Source: Halococcus saccharolyticus DSM 5350 (lineage in GTDB: Archaea; Halobacteriota; Halobacteria; Halobacteriales; Halococcaceae). From it: a stretch of DNA of 64,000 bases. Below, in pieces: positions 54,634 to 63,466 of this stretch (position 1 is the first letter of the stretch; each line of letters starts with the position of its first letter). The position numbers and the translations under genes were made by a program. The stretch is from NCBI RefSeq assembly GCF_000336915.1, contig NZ_AOMD01000014.1:18212-82211 (forward strand). The letters run 5' to 3'. The notes beneath the pieces were generated by a model that saw only the letters and a program-made list of their open reading frames with translations, made no database searches and was not told the origin of the DNA.

Positions 54634-56732
54634 TGGTCGAGTTCCTCCGGATCGATGGTTGCCGCGAGATCCACCGCCACGACTCCCTCAGGCGTGGCAA
54701 CGAGCGGGTTGATGTCGAGTTCGAGGAGGGCAGGAAAATCAGCCACCAACTGCGAGATGCGCTGGAGCGTTTCAATGAGTGCTGTCTCGTCGACGGACTC
54801 GCGCCCCCGAGCCCCGCGGAGCAATGGCGCGGCATCGATTTCATCGACCATCTCCGTAGCCATCGATTCGCTCACGGGTGCGACCCTGACGGCGACGTCC
54901 TCGAGTATCTCGACAAAGATACCCCCGAGGCCGAACAACAGTAGGGGACCGAATTGTGGGTCGCGGTTTATTCCCACGATGGTTTCGATTCCGGTGTCAA
55001 GGTCGATCTGTTCCTGAAGTTGGACGCCGAGCACGGTAGCGTTCGGCTGGTAGTTCTTCGCGCGAGCAACGAGGTCCTCGTAGGCATCGGCCACCTCATC
55101 GTCAGGTACACCGACGCGAACGCCGCCGATGTCGGATTTGTGCTGAATGTCCGGACTGGCGATCTTCATGACAACGTCGCCGTCGATATCGGTCGCGAGA
55201 CGCTCGGCCTCGGTCGGGGTGTCCACGACTGCCCCTTGCGGCGTCGGAATACCGTAGGCATCAAGCAGATCCATCGCTTCGACGCCGAGCGTATTCGAGG
55301 GGCGTTCGGCCGCCTGCTGGATGATATCTCGAGCCCGCTCGCGATCAACGTCGAACGACGCTGGAGCTTCGTACTCGCGGGTCGAAACTTCTCGATAGCG
55401 CGCAAGTGAAGCGAGACCCGTAACCGCCCGCGACGGGTCAAAGTAGGTCGGAATGCCAGCGTCGTCGAGGATATCGCGTGCTTCGTGCGTTGACTCCCCG
55501 CCCATCAGACAGGCGGCCACCGGAAGGTCATGCTCGTCCTGTGTCGTGCTCGTGATTTCAGCGAGTTCTTCGAAGGAGAGTATCGCCGTCGGACAAGCGA
55601 GCACGAGTGCTGCGCCGACGTTTGCATCGGAGAGCGCCATATCGAGCGCGTCGCTGAAGCGCTCGGCTGCTGCGTCACCGAGCACGTCCACTGGGTTGTA
55701 GATGTTCGCTTCTTCCGGGAGGACCTCCTCGAACGATCCGAGTGTGTCATCAGTGAAGGAGGCCAACTCCAGTCGAGAGTCACCGACTGCATCGGTCGCC
55801 AGCACCCCCGGTCCTCCCGCGTTTGTGATGACAGCAACCGCCTCGTTCTCCGGGAGTGGCTGCCCGTCGAGCATGCTCGCGGCGTCGAACAGCTCTTCGA
55901 CTGTTTCCGCGCGAATAACGCCCGCCTGTTCGAGGCCCGCCTCGTACGCGCGCTCGCTGCCAGCGATCGCCCCCGTGTGCGAGGAGGCTGCTTGTGCGCC
56001 CGCCTCCGTCCGACCGGATTTCACGACCACGATCGGCGTTTCCTGAGTGACCTCCTGTGCTGTCTCGATGAATGCACCGCCGTCGGCGATATCTTCCAGA
56101 TATCCGATAATGACATCGGTGTCGTCGCTCTCACCCCATGCCTCGACGAAATCGCGTTCGTTGAGGACGGCCTTGTTGCCGAGCGAAACCACGTCGCGAA
56201 AACCGATGTCGCGGTCGTTCGCCCAGTCCAGCACTGCAGTGATGAACGCACCCGATTGACTCATGAAGGAGATCGAGCCGTCTTGAGCGCTCTCGGGCCC
56301 AAATGTCGCGTTCATGTTCACCGACGTACTCATCACACCAACGCTGTTCGGTCCGACGAGATTCAGGCCATACTCGCTGGCTGTCTCGCGGAGTTTACGT
56401 TCACGAGTAGCTCCCTTGCTGCCTGCTTCACCGAAGCCAGCAGTGAGCACGACGACGTTCTCGATGCCAGCCGCCCCCGCATCACGGACGACCTCGACAG
56501 CGACAGCGGCTGGTACGACTACTACCGCGAGGTCCACAGGATCGGGAACCGAGCCGAGGTCGGGATAGCACTCGCGGTCGAATACTGTCTCCTTGTTCGG
56601 GTTGACGGGTACCACCTCCCCATCGAACTCGAGTAAATTGGCGGTGACCGCCCGCCCGACCGAGCCTTCACGCTCGGTTGCACCGACGACGGCCACGGTC
56701 GAAGGCGCGAATAGCTCCGAGAGATCACCCAT
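54630..56732 (-). CDS. ADP-forming acyl/acetyl-CoA synthetase, fused alpha and beta
   Basis: 700 residues. Residues 1-460 are the alpha part: a CoA-binding domain (AVVGATEREGSVGRAVTANL), a succinyl-CoA-ligase-like domain and the phospho-histidine His252 in SSHTGAIAGSE. Residues about 465-700 are the beta part (ATP-grasp): TLGVEAMDLLDAYGIPTPQG, VVMKIASPDIQHKSDIGGVR and FGLGGIFVEILEDVAVRVAP. It would convert acetyl-CoA (or another acyl-CoA) and ADP to acid and ATP, the usual haloarchaeal route to ATP from acetyl-CoA. Fused ACD is common in archaea. Confidence 0.9.
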   Translation of the reverse strand: MGDLSELFAPSTVAVVGATEREGSVGRAVTANLLEFDGEVVPVNPNKETVFDRECYPDLGSVPDPVDLAVVVVPAAVAVEVVRDAGAAGIENVVVLTAGFGEAGSKGATRERKLRETASEYGLNLVGPNSVGVMSTSVNMNATFGPESAQDGSISFMSQSGAFITAVLDWANDRDIGFRDVVSLGNKAVLNERDFVEAWGESDDTDVIIGYLEDIADGGAFIETAQEVTQETPIVVVKSGRTEAGAQAASSHTGAIAGSERAYEAGLEQAGVIRAETVEELFDAASMLDGQPLPENEAVAVITNAGGPGVLATDAVGDSRLELASFTDDTLGSFEEVLPEEANIYNPVDVLGDAAAERFSDALDMALSDANVGAALVLACPTAILSFEELAEITSTTQDEHDLPVAACLMGGESTHEARDILDDAGIPTYFDPSRAVTGLASLARYREVSTREYEAPASFDVDRERARDIIQQAAERPSNTLGVEAMDLLDAYGIPTPQGAVVDTPTEAERLATDIDGDVVMKIASPDIQHKSDIGGVRVGVPDDEVADAYEDLVARAKNYQPNATVLGVQLQEQIDLDTGIETIVGINRDPQFGPLLLFGLGGIFVEILEDVAVRVAPVSESMATEMVDEIDAAPLLRGARGRESVDETALIETLQRISQLVADFPALLELDINPLVATPEGVVAVDLAATIDPEELDQ

Positions 56733-56861
56733 CGGTCGTGAATTTGTCGGTAGTGTAATAATGCATGAGGTGGCGAACCCTGAACGATTCCCCCGATGAA
56801 CAGCTCATGGTCGGAACAGTCATCGAATCTTGAGAAGAAAGCGTCTCGCTGCGTGGATTCA

Positions 56862-57728
56862 TCAGACTGTGAGAACCGGAATCTCGCTCGTTCTGACGGT
56901 ACGCGCGGTCACGCTACCGATGAGATAACGTCCGAGCCCGGTCCGACCATGGGTGCCCATCGAGACGAGATCGATTTCCTCGCTTTCGATGTACTGCTGT
57001 ATCGCTCGGTAGGGTGTCCCCTCTACAACGTCAGTGACGACATCGAGACCGCGATTTTCACTCTCCTCAGCGACACCCTCGACAGTTCGCTCACATCGTT
57101 CTTTCCACGACTCGATCATGGGTGCGACATCGTACGAACCTACCACAGCACTGAGATCGACGACCGATAGCACGTGGACTGTCGCGTCGTACTGTTCTGC
57201 GATGGCCAGACCGTGGTCGACGGCGGCGGTTGCGGTATCGCTTCCGTCGGTCGGAATCAGAATTCTGTCATACCCCGAGCTCTCTTCAGGTTCGGACTGA
57301 GAAGTGAGAACAGGAACATCACTCGTCCTGACGACGCGTTCGGCGACGCTGCCGAGAAGATATCGATCGAGGCCGGTTCGTCCATGGGTGCCCATCGAGA
57401 TCAGATCCACATCGTGCTCGTCGGCGTAGGAAAGAATCATCTCGTGTGGGACACCGTGTTCGACCGCCGTCTGGTACGTGGTTGGCGTTTCGTCTCCGAG
57501 TTCTTCGAGCACTTGGAGCGCGTCAGTGGCTTGTCGTTCGAGCGCTTCCCGTTGGTCGTTCGCCTCCGAGTCGATACCTGCGAGACCGCTACTGTACGTT
57601 CGATCGTCGACGACGCTCAGAAACCGGACCTGGCTGTCGAACGCCTCCGCCAGCCTCAGTCCGTGTCGCGCCGCAGCGTTCGCTCCCTTACTGCCGTCCG
57701 TTGGGACGAGAATGGTATCGTACATCAT
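56862..57728 (-). CDS. Universal stress protein, two UspA domains
   Basis: 288 residues with two UspA domains: MMYDTILVPTDGSKGANAAA (1-140) and YDRILIPTDGSDTATAAVDH (about 152-288). Each ends with a GTHGRTGL nucleotide-binding motif (VSMGTHGRTGLGRYLIGSVT in the second). The G-2x-G-9x-G(S/T) ATP motif suggests the ATP-binding type. Usp proteins act under stress and dormancy. It lies between the ACD gene and DoxX, all on the minus strand. Confidence 0.88.
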   Translation of the reverse strand: MMYDTILVPTDGSKGANAAARHGLRLAEAFDSQVRFLSVVDDRTYSSGLAGIDSEANDQREALERQATDALQVLEELGDETPTTYQTAVEHGVPHEMILSYADEHDVDLISMGTHGRTGLDRYLLGSVAERVVRTSDVPVLTSQSEPEESSGYDRILIPTDGSDTATAAVDHGLAIAEQYDATVHVLSVVDLSAVVGSYDVAPMIESWKERCERTVEGVAEESENRGLDVVTDVVEGTPYRAIQQYIESEEIDLVSMGTHGRTGLGRYLIGSVTARTVRTSEIPVLTV

Positions 57729-57814
57729 GTGTTGTTGTATCTCAGTGGTGTTTGTAGTTTGGCATCACTCATTCCAGACGGGTATCGTCGTATAGAGCAA
57801 CCCCCGGGTGACGA

Positions 57815-58381
57815 TCACCCGAGGATGTAGTCCAGTTTCGGGTAGCGCTCGATGAGTGGCTGGCCGTCGATCTCGTGCTGCTCGACGATGGCGTCGAGGC
57901 CGAGGATGCGCCCGGCACCGAAGGCGGCCACAGCGAGGAACACGAGCATGTACGCGAAGTCGCCGTTGATCAGGCCGTGGGTGACCTCCCAGTTCCCGAA
58001 GTAGAACAGGAGCATCATGAACGCGCCCCAGAACGCTGCGAGGCGGGTCAGGAAGCCCACGAGGAGTCCAAGTCCGATGAGGACTTCACCCCACGGGACG
58101 GCGACGTTCACGAAGTCGACGAACCACGGAGTCTGGCCCATCGTCGCGAACAGACCCACCAGCGGACTCCCTTCAGGGACCGCTCCGACCAGATATCCCT
58201 GTGCGTCGAATCCACCGGCAAGGATCTTGTCCACTCCCGAGTAGAGGAACGCATACCCCATCATGAGTCGGAGCGCGAGGACGAACCACGCGCTCAGACT
58301 GTGCGCCTTCCCGGTAAGGGTGATCCCTCCAATGTTGCTTCTGAACGTGTTTGCTTCGCCGGTCATCTGGTTTGCTGCCAT
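57815..58381 (-). CDS. DoxX-family membrane protein
   Basis: 188 residues with four helices. Features include VLALRLMMGYAFLYSGVDKI, LVGLFATMGQTPWFVDFVNV, VPWGEVLIGLGLLVGFLTRL and FWGAFMMLLFYFGNWE. The GW..G layout matches DoxX/DoxD-like quinone-linked proteins. It may link to respiration, perhaps a thiosulfate:quinone or redox-stress role; the partner is not identified. GGAGG (RBS, minus strand, 58391-58395) lies about nine bases before the start. Confidence 0.8.
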   Translation of the reverse strand: MAANQMTGEANTFRSNIGGITLTGKAHSLSAWFVLALRLMMGYAFLYSGVDKILAGGFDAQGYLVGAVPEGSPLVGLFATMGQTPWFVDFVNVAVPWGEVLIGLGLLVGFLTRLAAFWGAFMMLLFYFGNWEVTHGLINGDFAYMLVFLAVAAFGAGRILGLDAIVEQHEIDGQPLIERYPKLDYILG

Positions 58382-58685
58382 TGGGTTTTCCTCCTACAGG
58401 TGAACAGACGGGAGCGGACAATATATACCACATAGCTGGTTCTCAGTAACTGAGAATCAATAGCGAGCGGTGCATCCACATCGACCCATACTATAGGCAA
58501 CAATAGGAATTGTGACGGTGTTACTCTGCATACAATGAATACACAATAACGGCGAAACCGATCGCGGTCAATCCACTTTCGAGTACGAGCGTATAGTCCA
58601 TATTCGTCACAAATAGTGAGTGAGATAAGCGGGACATCCTCTCGATCGACAGTATATTGCGGACCGACATCGAATTCCGGCTTGT
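58382..58685. other. 304-base divergent gap between DoxX and a Usp gene
   Basis: No gene is visible. The DNA is AT-rich around 58415-58440 (ATATATACCACATAG) and at 58495-58560, which would place promoters for both flanking genes; the first box lies 40-50 bases upstream of the DoxX start. Confidence 0.45.
58391..58395 (-). promoter_or_regulatory. Ribosome site of the DoxX gene
   Basis: Read on the minus strand this is AGGAG within GTAGGAGGAAAACCC, about nine bases before ATG 58381. Confidence 0.5.
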
Positions 58686-59135
58686 ATGTACGACCGAGTC
58701 TTGCTCGCGACCGATGGTACCGTTGCTTCAGAAAACGCAACCTCTCATGCCATCGACCTCACTGTGGCCCACGACGCCAACTTACACGCCCTGTATGTGG
58801 TCGACGAGAGCGTATATACGGCGTATAGCGGCGACGAGTATGTCGACTCGGCAGAGGGACCCGAACACGGTCTCACCGAACATGGACGGGAGACACTCGA
58901 AACGATACGTACCGACACCGATGACCGCGGTATCGAAGTCGTCACGGCCATGCAACACGGCGACCCCGTTGAGAGGATCACCAACTATGCTGACGAGCAT
59001 GACGTGAGTCTGATCGTCCTCGGGACGAAACATCGCTCGGCAGAGTATCGAGCGCTTCTGGGAAGCGTCACCGACCGTGTTCTCAGATTGACGGGTCGAC
59101 CTGCGCTCGTCGTGAAGACCGAGCCGAACAGTTAG
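58686..59135 (+). CDS. Universal stress protein, single domain
   Basis: 149 residues. MYDRVLLATDGTVASENATS opens the UspA fold; EHDVSLIVLGTKHRSAEYRA stands where other Usp proteins have GTHGRTG, so the ATP motif is altered, and SVTDRVLRLTGRPALVVKTE ends it. It is a single-domain member, unlike the tandem ones around it, and may be of the non-ATP type. Confidence 0.85.
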   Translation: MYDRVLLATDGTVASENATSHAIDLTVAHDANLHALYVVDESVYTAYSGDEYVDSAEGPEHGLTEHGRETLETIRTDTDDRGIEVVTAMQHGDPVERITNYADEHDVSLIVLGTKHRSAEYRALLGSVTDRVLRLTGRPALVVKTEPNS

Positions 59136-59199
59136 GGACGTTCGCTACAGCTTGCTTTTTCGTGTTCATCGTATTCTGTTCAATTAATTTGAGTGATCG

Positions 59200-59646
59200 T
59201 CAGAGTTCGGTTTGTGTTTCCGTCCGGGTAGTTAGCTCGTCGGGAACGAGCCGATAGAACTCGAAGGCCACCTCTCGCGGGGGCTTGCCGAAGATATCGA
59301 TGAGCGGGATGTGGACGCGTTCAAGTCCTTGCAAGCTCTCGGTGGCGACCGACTCCTCGGTGGTTTGCTCCAACTGCCCGGTCGCCACGACGCTTTTCCA
59401 CCCGTCGTCGTTGCCGTAGGTCACGAACGAGACGGCACGACCGGAAAGGTCGCCCTTCGCGCCGCCGGATTCATTGGTAAGCCGGAAATAAAAGACCGAT
59501 TCGGCCGCGTCGTAGCCATATGAGACCGGAGTCGAATGTGGTGTCGCCTCCTCACCAGTTGATAGAGAGATGACGCCCGTGCCACCGCTGCCGAGAAACC
59601 CATCCCGCTCGTCCTCGTTCATCGTTTCGGAGTCACTCTCGCTCAT
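59200..59646 (-). CDS. PPOX-type (pyridoxamine 5'-phosphate oxidase-like) flavin protein
   Basis: 148 residues from ATG 59646 (MSESDSETMNEDERDGFLGS), which has an acidic head. VISLSTGEEATPHSTPVSYG, SVFYFRLTNESGGAKGDLSG and SFVTYGNDDGWKSVVATGQL make the split beta-barrel of this flavin-binding family. It may bind FMN or F420. The frame is open to 59871 but that part is unlike. The convergent neighbour is the single-domain Usp gene. Confidence 0.78.
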   Translation of the reverse strand: MSESDSETMNEDERDGFLGSGGTGVISLSTGEEATPHSTPVSYGYDAAESVFYFRLTNESGGAKGDLSGRAVSFVTYGNDDGWKSVVATGQLEQTTEESVATESLQGLERVHIPLIDIFGKPPREVAFEFYRLVPDELTTRTETQTEL

Positions 59647-59772
59647 GGCACGAACTATGCGATGAATCGACAAAACTCTACCCCAGTAGCGAGATGAAGC
59701 GATCCGCTCACTGCGGGCGCAGGGAGCATGAATCCACAGGCCCGTTCCCACGCTCTGGAACTGCCAACTGAA

Positions 59773-59780
59773 TTTATATG
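59773..59780 (+). promoter_or_regulatory. TATA-like box of the Usp gene at 59804
   Basis: TTTATATG lies 24-31 bases before ATG 59804, so a leaderless transcript starting at about the start codon is expected. Confidence 0.55.
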
Positions 59781-59803
59781 CCGGCGAACTAACTCGACGA
59801 ACG

Positions 59804-60697
59804 ATGTACGAGACCATCCTCGTTCCGACCGACGGCAGCGAACACGCGATTCGTGCCGCCGAACACGCCAATTATCTCGCGCGGGCGTTCGACGCGACGG
59901 TCCATCTCGTCAGCGCCGCCGACATCCAAACGGCGGGTGGTATGTTCAACGCCGGTGGCGTCGATGCGGAGTTCGTCGCACGTATCGAGGCCGAAAACGA
60001 ACAGGCGATCGAGGCGACCGAAGCCGTCTTCGACGGTGACACAGTAGAAACGGCGGTGCTGCGGGGAAGACCCACCGACGCAATCCTCGAGTATGCCGAC
60101 AATCACGACGCCGACGTGGTGGCGATGGGGACCCACGGCCGGACCGGAGTGAGTCGGTATGTGGCAGGCAGTGTGACCGAACACGTCGTGCGCCGCGCTC
60201 CCTGTCCGGTGCTGACGACCAAAGCGACCGAGCGCAGCAACCTCGTCGGCGACTACGAGGACGTGATGGTCCCGACTGATGGTAGTGATGCCGCGAGCGC
60301 CGCCATTGAGCACGGCATCGAAATCGCAAAGAGAGCCGGTGCTCGCGTCCACGCGGTCACCATCGTCGACGTCGGCGCGATGGCCCCGACTCCCGGCTCC
60401 ACCCCGCCACCGGAACTCATTGAGCGCTTCGAGGCCGAAGGCGAGCGCGCGACCGAAGCGATTGCCGACCGCGCCGCGGAGGCGGGTCTCAACGCCACCA
60501 CCAGCGTCAGCGAGGGCTTGCCGGCACGCGACCTGCTCGCGTACGCCGATGAACACGATGTCGACCTCATCACGATGGCCACGACCGGCCGCACGGGTGT
60601 GAGTCGGTATCTCCTCGGGAGCACCGCGGAACGGCTCATCAGACACGCCGAGATGCCGGTGTTGGCGGTCAACGCGCGAGAGCAGGCGAACCGATGA
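59804..60697 (+). CDS. Universal stress protein, two UspA domains
   Basis: 297 residues with two UspA domains: MYETILVPTDGSEHAIRAAE (1-145) and YEDVMVPTDGSDAASAAIEH (about 152-297), each with a late nucleotide motif (VVAMGTHGRTGVSRYVAGSV and LITMATTGRTGVSRYLLGST). It is a tandem Usp like those at 56862 and 61029 and differs from the single-domain protein at 58686. Confidence 0.9.
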   Translation: MYETILVPTDGSEHAIRAAEHANYLARAFDATVHLVSAADIQTAGGMFNAGGVDAEFVARIEAENEQAIEATEAVFDGDTVETAVLRGRPTDAILEYADNHDADVVAMGTHGRTGVSRYVAGSVTEHVVRRAPCPVLTTKATERSNLVGDYEDVMVPTDGSDAASAAIEHGIEIAKRAGARVHAVTIVDVGAMAPTPGSTPPPELIERFEAEGERATEAIADRAAEAGLNATTSVSEGLPARDLLAYADEHDVDLITMATTGRTGVSRYLLGSTAERLIRHAEMPVLAVNAREQANR

Positions 60698-61028
60698 CCA
60701 CCGATGAACTGGGCGCACACGGTAGGTTCGGATGGACGAAGAGTCGATTCGTGGGTCCTTGTCGAGTCAGAGCGTCGGGGTGTTGGGACTCCCGACCGAA
60801 GGGTACGCCCGCGCTACGCCCGATGTCATTTCGGTTCGACGGTGACTCGTGACTCTATTTTTCTACCTCGTCGGCTCCGGCAGCAGGCAAGTCGATTTGA
60901 ACGACTGGGCGACGGTCGCCCGATTTCTCGTCTATCGGCGCAAGGGCTTCCCTTTCCCCTCCCGCCAGAGGATGGCAACTCTCGCTGGCCGGAAAATCCT
61001 TAACTGACAATGGCTGGTAGGATCTCGT
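60698..61028. other. 331-base gap, no gene seen
   Basis: No frame has domain character. The 50 bases before ATG 61029 include AAAATCCTTAACTGAC, a possible promoter area. Confidence 0.4.
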
Positions 61029-61910
61029 ATGTTTGAGACGATCCTTCTCCCTACCGATGGGAGTAACGGAGCAACAGTCGCCGTCGATCACGTTCTCGAT
61101 ATCGCTGCGGCGCATGATGCAACGGTTCACATCCTCAACGTCGCGGACACGACACGGGATAGCGTTATCCAGATTCAAGGTGACGTCGTTGATGTCCTCG
61201 AACAGGAGGGTGAACAGATCGTTCGCGATGCCGCTGACCGTGCTCGTCAGCGTGGGGTCACTACTGTTACAGAGGTCCTTCAGGGGGAGCCATATAGCAC
61301 GATCCTCGATTATGCCGAATTGCGCGATGTCGACGTCATCGCCATGCCCACACATGGGCGTCAGGGTCTCGAACGGCTCCTGATCGGTAGCACCACCGAG
61401 CGTGTCGTCAGGCGGGCGGATATCCCCGTGCTCACGATTCGACCGGATAGCGATATCACGGTCACTCATCCGTATCGAAACGTACTGGTTCCGACCGACG
61501 GGAGCGATTGCGCGAGGGAAGCTCTCGAGACGGGCGTTGACGTGGCGACTGAAGAGACGGCCGCACTTCATCTGCTGTCGGTCGTCGATGTCACGAGCCT
61601 TGGCGTCGATGTTCGCATCCAGATGCAGGTGAAGTTCCTCGAAGAGAATGCGACCGAGATCGTTGAGGACGCCACGGAGTTCGCAACGGACGCTTCAGTC
61701 GACCCCGTTTCCGGGTCAGTTGTACTCGGAACATCGATCCATGGCGAGATTCTTTCGTACATCGACGAGCACGATGTGGACCTCATTGTCGTCGGCACAC
61801 ATGGTCGAACTGGATTCGACCGGTACATGCTGGGGAGTGTCACCGAAAAGTTAGTGCGAACGTCACCGATACCAGTGCTGACCGTTCGAACGGGCAGAGA
61901 GGAAACGTAG
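61029..61910 (+). CDS. Universal stress protein, two UspA domains
   Basis: 293 residues, UspA domains opening MFETILLPTDGSNGATVAVD and YRNVLVPTDGSDCAREALET, with nucleotide motifs PTHGRQGLERLLIGSTTERV (first) and GTHGRTGFDRYMLGSVTEKL (second). It is the fourth Usp within about 5 kb. Confidence 0.9.
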   Translation: MFETILLPTDGSNGATVAVDHVLDIAAAHDATVHILNVADTTRDSVIQIQGDVVDVLEQEGEQIVRDAADRARQRGVTTVTEVLQGEPYSTILDYAELRDVDVIAMPTHGRQGLERLLIGSTTERVVRRADIPVLTIRPDSDITVTHPYRNVLVPTDGSDCAREALETGVDVATEETAALHLLSVVDVTSLGVDVRIQMQVKFLEENATEIVEDATEFATDASVDPVSGSVVLGTSIHGEILSYIDEHDVDLIVVGTHGRTGFDRYMLGSVTEKLVRTSPIPVLTVRTGREET

Positions 61911-62003
61911 CACTACACCCCCGGTATCGTTTTAGCGAGAACACGACGCAAAGTAAACTAGATCAGAAGATGGATTTCGTGGGAGAGTTGATTCCTCAGC
62001 TGA

Positions 62004-62261
62004 TTCATATTATATCCCAGAGTAGATTGCATACTAACGGCCTACCGAAAACTTGATCGCCTCAGTGAGGCGTCCTTGTTGGCAACCTACACCGAAATCA
62101 GGCAGGACGGCCATCACCAAACCCAGTATCGCGCCGACATCGAGGAGATCACTATTTGGCCCAACGACGAGCGTGATTTCGAGTTATCGATCGTACGACC
62201 CAGTATAAACCCCGACGAACAGCTAGCCAACATCTGGGACGAACTCAGACGAGAAACATGA
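62004..62261 (+). pseudogene. 5'-truncated winged-helix regulator fragment
   Basis: The frame from 62004 (after a TGA at 62001-62003) reads FILYPRVDCHTNAYRKLDRL, SEASLLATYTEIRQDGHHQT and QYRADIEEITIWPNDERDFE, ending ANIWDELRRET at the TGA 62259-62261. AYRKLDRLSEASLL and EIRQDGHHQTQYRAD match the second half of a small haloarchaeal winged-helix family (AYRKLxLLxEASLL, DGHHxxRY). No start lies upstream in frame, so the N-terminal half is missing. It ends in the ATGA overlap of the next frame. Confidence 0.7.
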
Positions 62262-62576
62262 GCAGCCATATCACGACCGTTGTGATCGCGCTCAAGACGA
62301 TCACGTTGGTTAGGGTCCGTCGGAGCCCCCGTCGCGTTCCCTGTCCTCTTGACGATCGTTCCGACGGCTGCGGTAGCGGCAGTTGCGCCGATACCGAGTG
62401 GGGCGGGCGGTGTGAGCGTCGCACTCATTGCATTGATAGTCGCTACCACCACCATCGCGGCTCCAGAGATCGGGGCCGCCGTAGTGCTCTACCGCGCAAT
62501 AACGCACTGGTTCCGCACGCTCGTTGGTGGAGTCGTCACCGCGATGCTGGTGGGATTCGGCCAGGCCGATGACTAA
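62258..62576 (+). pseudogene. Frameshifted membrane-protein partner of the regulator fragment
   Basis: ATG 62258 opens MSSHITTVVIALKTITLV, and that frame then turns Arg/His/Asp-rich. From about 62310 a second frame continues the hydrophobic character as GAPVAFPVLLTIVPTAAVAA, then IPSGAGGVSVALIALIVATT and ALTAFPEI-like helices ending VTAMLVGFGQADD at TAA 62574-62576. A one-base frameshift in between would join them. In haloarchaea this slot after a winged-helix gene is often a small membrane protein (DUF7521, from memory); the IALKTITL start resembles it. Confidence 0.5.
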
Positions 62577-63427
62577 GTATCGTCGTTGACGACCAGGTGT
62601 AGGGTAATCCCATCCGGATCAGCTACCTCCACACCGCTCTCGATAGTGGTAGACGAAACTCCCCGTTTGCCGAGTCGTTGTTGAATCACATCAACTGCGT
62701 CTTGTTCGGGGAGTACGAACTCGAACCAGTGGAGACCGCGTCCTGTGGATGGTGACGTCCGTCCGTTCCAGACATTCAGTCCGAGCCGATGGTGGTAGTC
62801 ACCATAATCGAGGAATAATGCCGAATCACCGTACTGTTGGCGCACGCCTATTCCGAGCGTGTCGACATAAAATTCGCGTGCTGTCGAGATCGATGAGACT
62901 TCGAGATGAACGTGACCGACCGTCGTTTCGGCGGGGACCGTAGCCTCCTCTCGCCCAAGGTCACGGATTGAGTCGAGGTCAAGCGGTAACGTGTCGATTT
63001 CGATCATCCCGTTGTCCCTATGGGGCCACTTCTCGCGTGGCCTGTCGCGGTACACTTCGATACCGTTGTCCTCCGGATCGGAAAGATAGAGAGCTTCACT
63101 CACGCGATGATCCGATGCGCCGTCGAGTTGCCAGTGATTCTCAACACGGGTGAGTGCGTTTCCGAGGGCGGCCCGCGAGGGAACGAGAAACGCCGTATGA
63201 AACAGCCCAATCCCCTCGTCTTTCCGTTCCGACGCTGTCGCATCCGCGATCAGTGAAAGGAGTTGCTCGCTACCAGCTCCAAGGATCGCTCGGTCAGTCT
63301 CCCGATGCTGTACGTCGAGCCCGATGACAGTGGTGTAAAACTCAACCATTCGGTCGAGATCATTCACGACGAGTGCAACGCGTCCGATGTCTGTCGCTGC
63401 TAGGGGTTCCGTCTCAGAGTCAACCAT
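62573..63427 (-). CDS. Two-domain VOC (glyoxalase/extradiol dioxygenase-like) protein
   Basis: 284 residues from ATG 63427 with two VOC modules. The first is DIGRVALVVNDLDRMVEFYT (about 12-125), with a metal glutamate in EDNGIEVYRDRP. The second is TTVGHVHLEVSSISTAREFY (about 165-280), with HVHLEV at the start and DYHHRLGLNVWNG. The layout matches the CatE-like catechol 2,3-dioxygenase/glyoxalase family; a metal-dependent activity is likely but the substrate is unknown. The stop overlaps, tail to tail, the decayed pair. Confidence 0.85.
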   Translation of the reverse strand: MVDSETEPLAATDIGRVALVVNDLDRMVEFYTTVIGLDVQHRETDRAILGAGSEQLLSLIADATASERKDEGIGLFHTAFLVPSRAALGNALTRVENHWQLDGASDHRVSEALYLSDPEDNGIEVYRDRPREKWPHRDNGMIEIDTLPLDLDSIRDLGREEATVPAETTVGHVHLEVSSISTAREFYVDTLGIGVRQQYGDSALFLDYGDYHHRLGLNVWNGRTSPSTGRGLHWFEFVLPEQDAVDVIQQRLGKRGVSSTTIESGVEVADPDGITLHLVVNDDT

Positions 63428-63466
63428 GGAACAGGTTGTATAGCATGGGATATGTGTATATCACAT

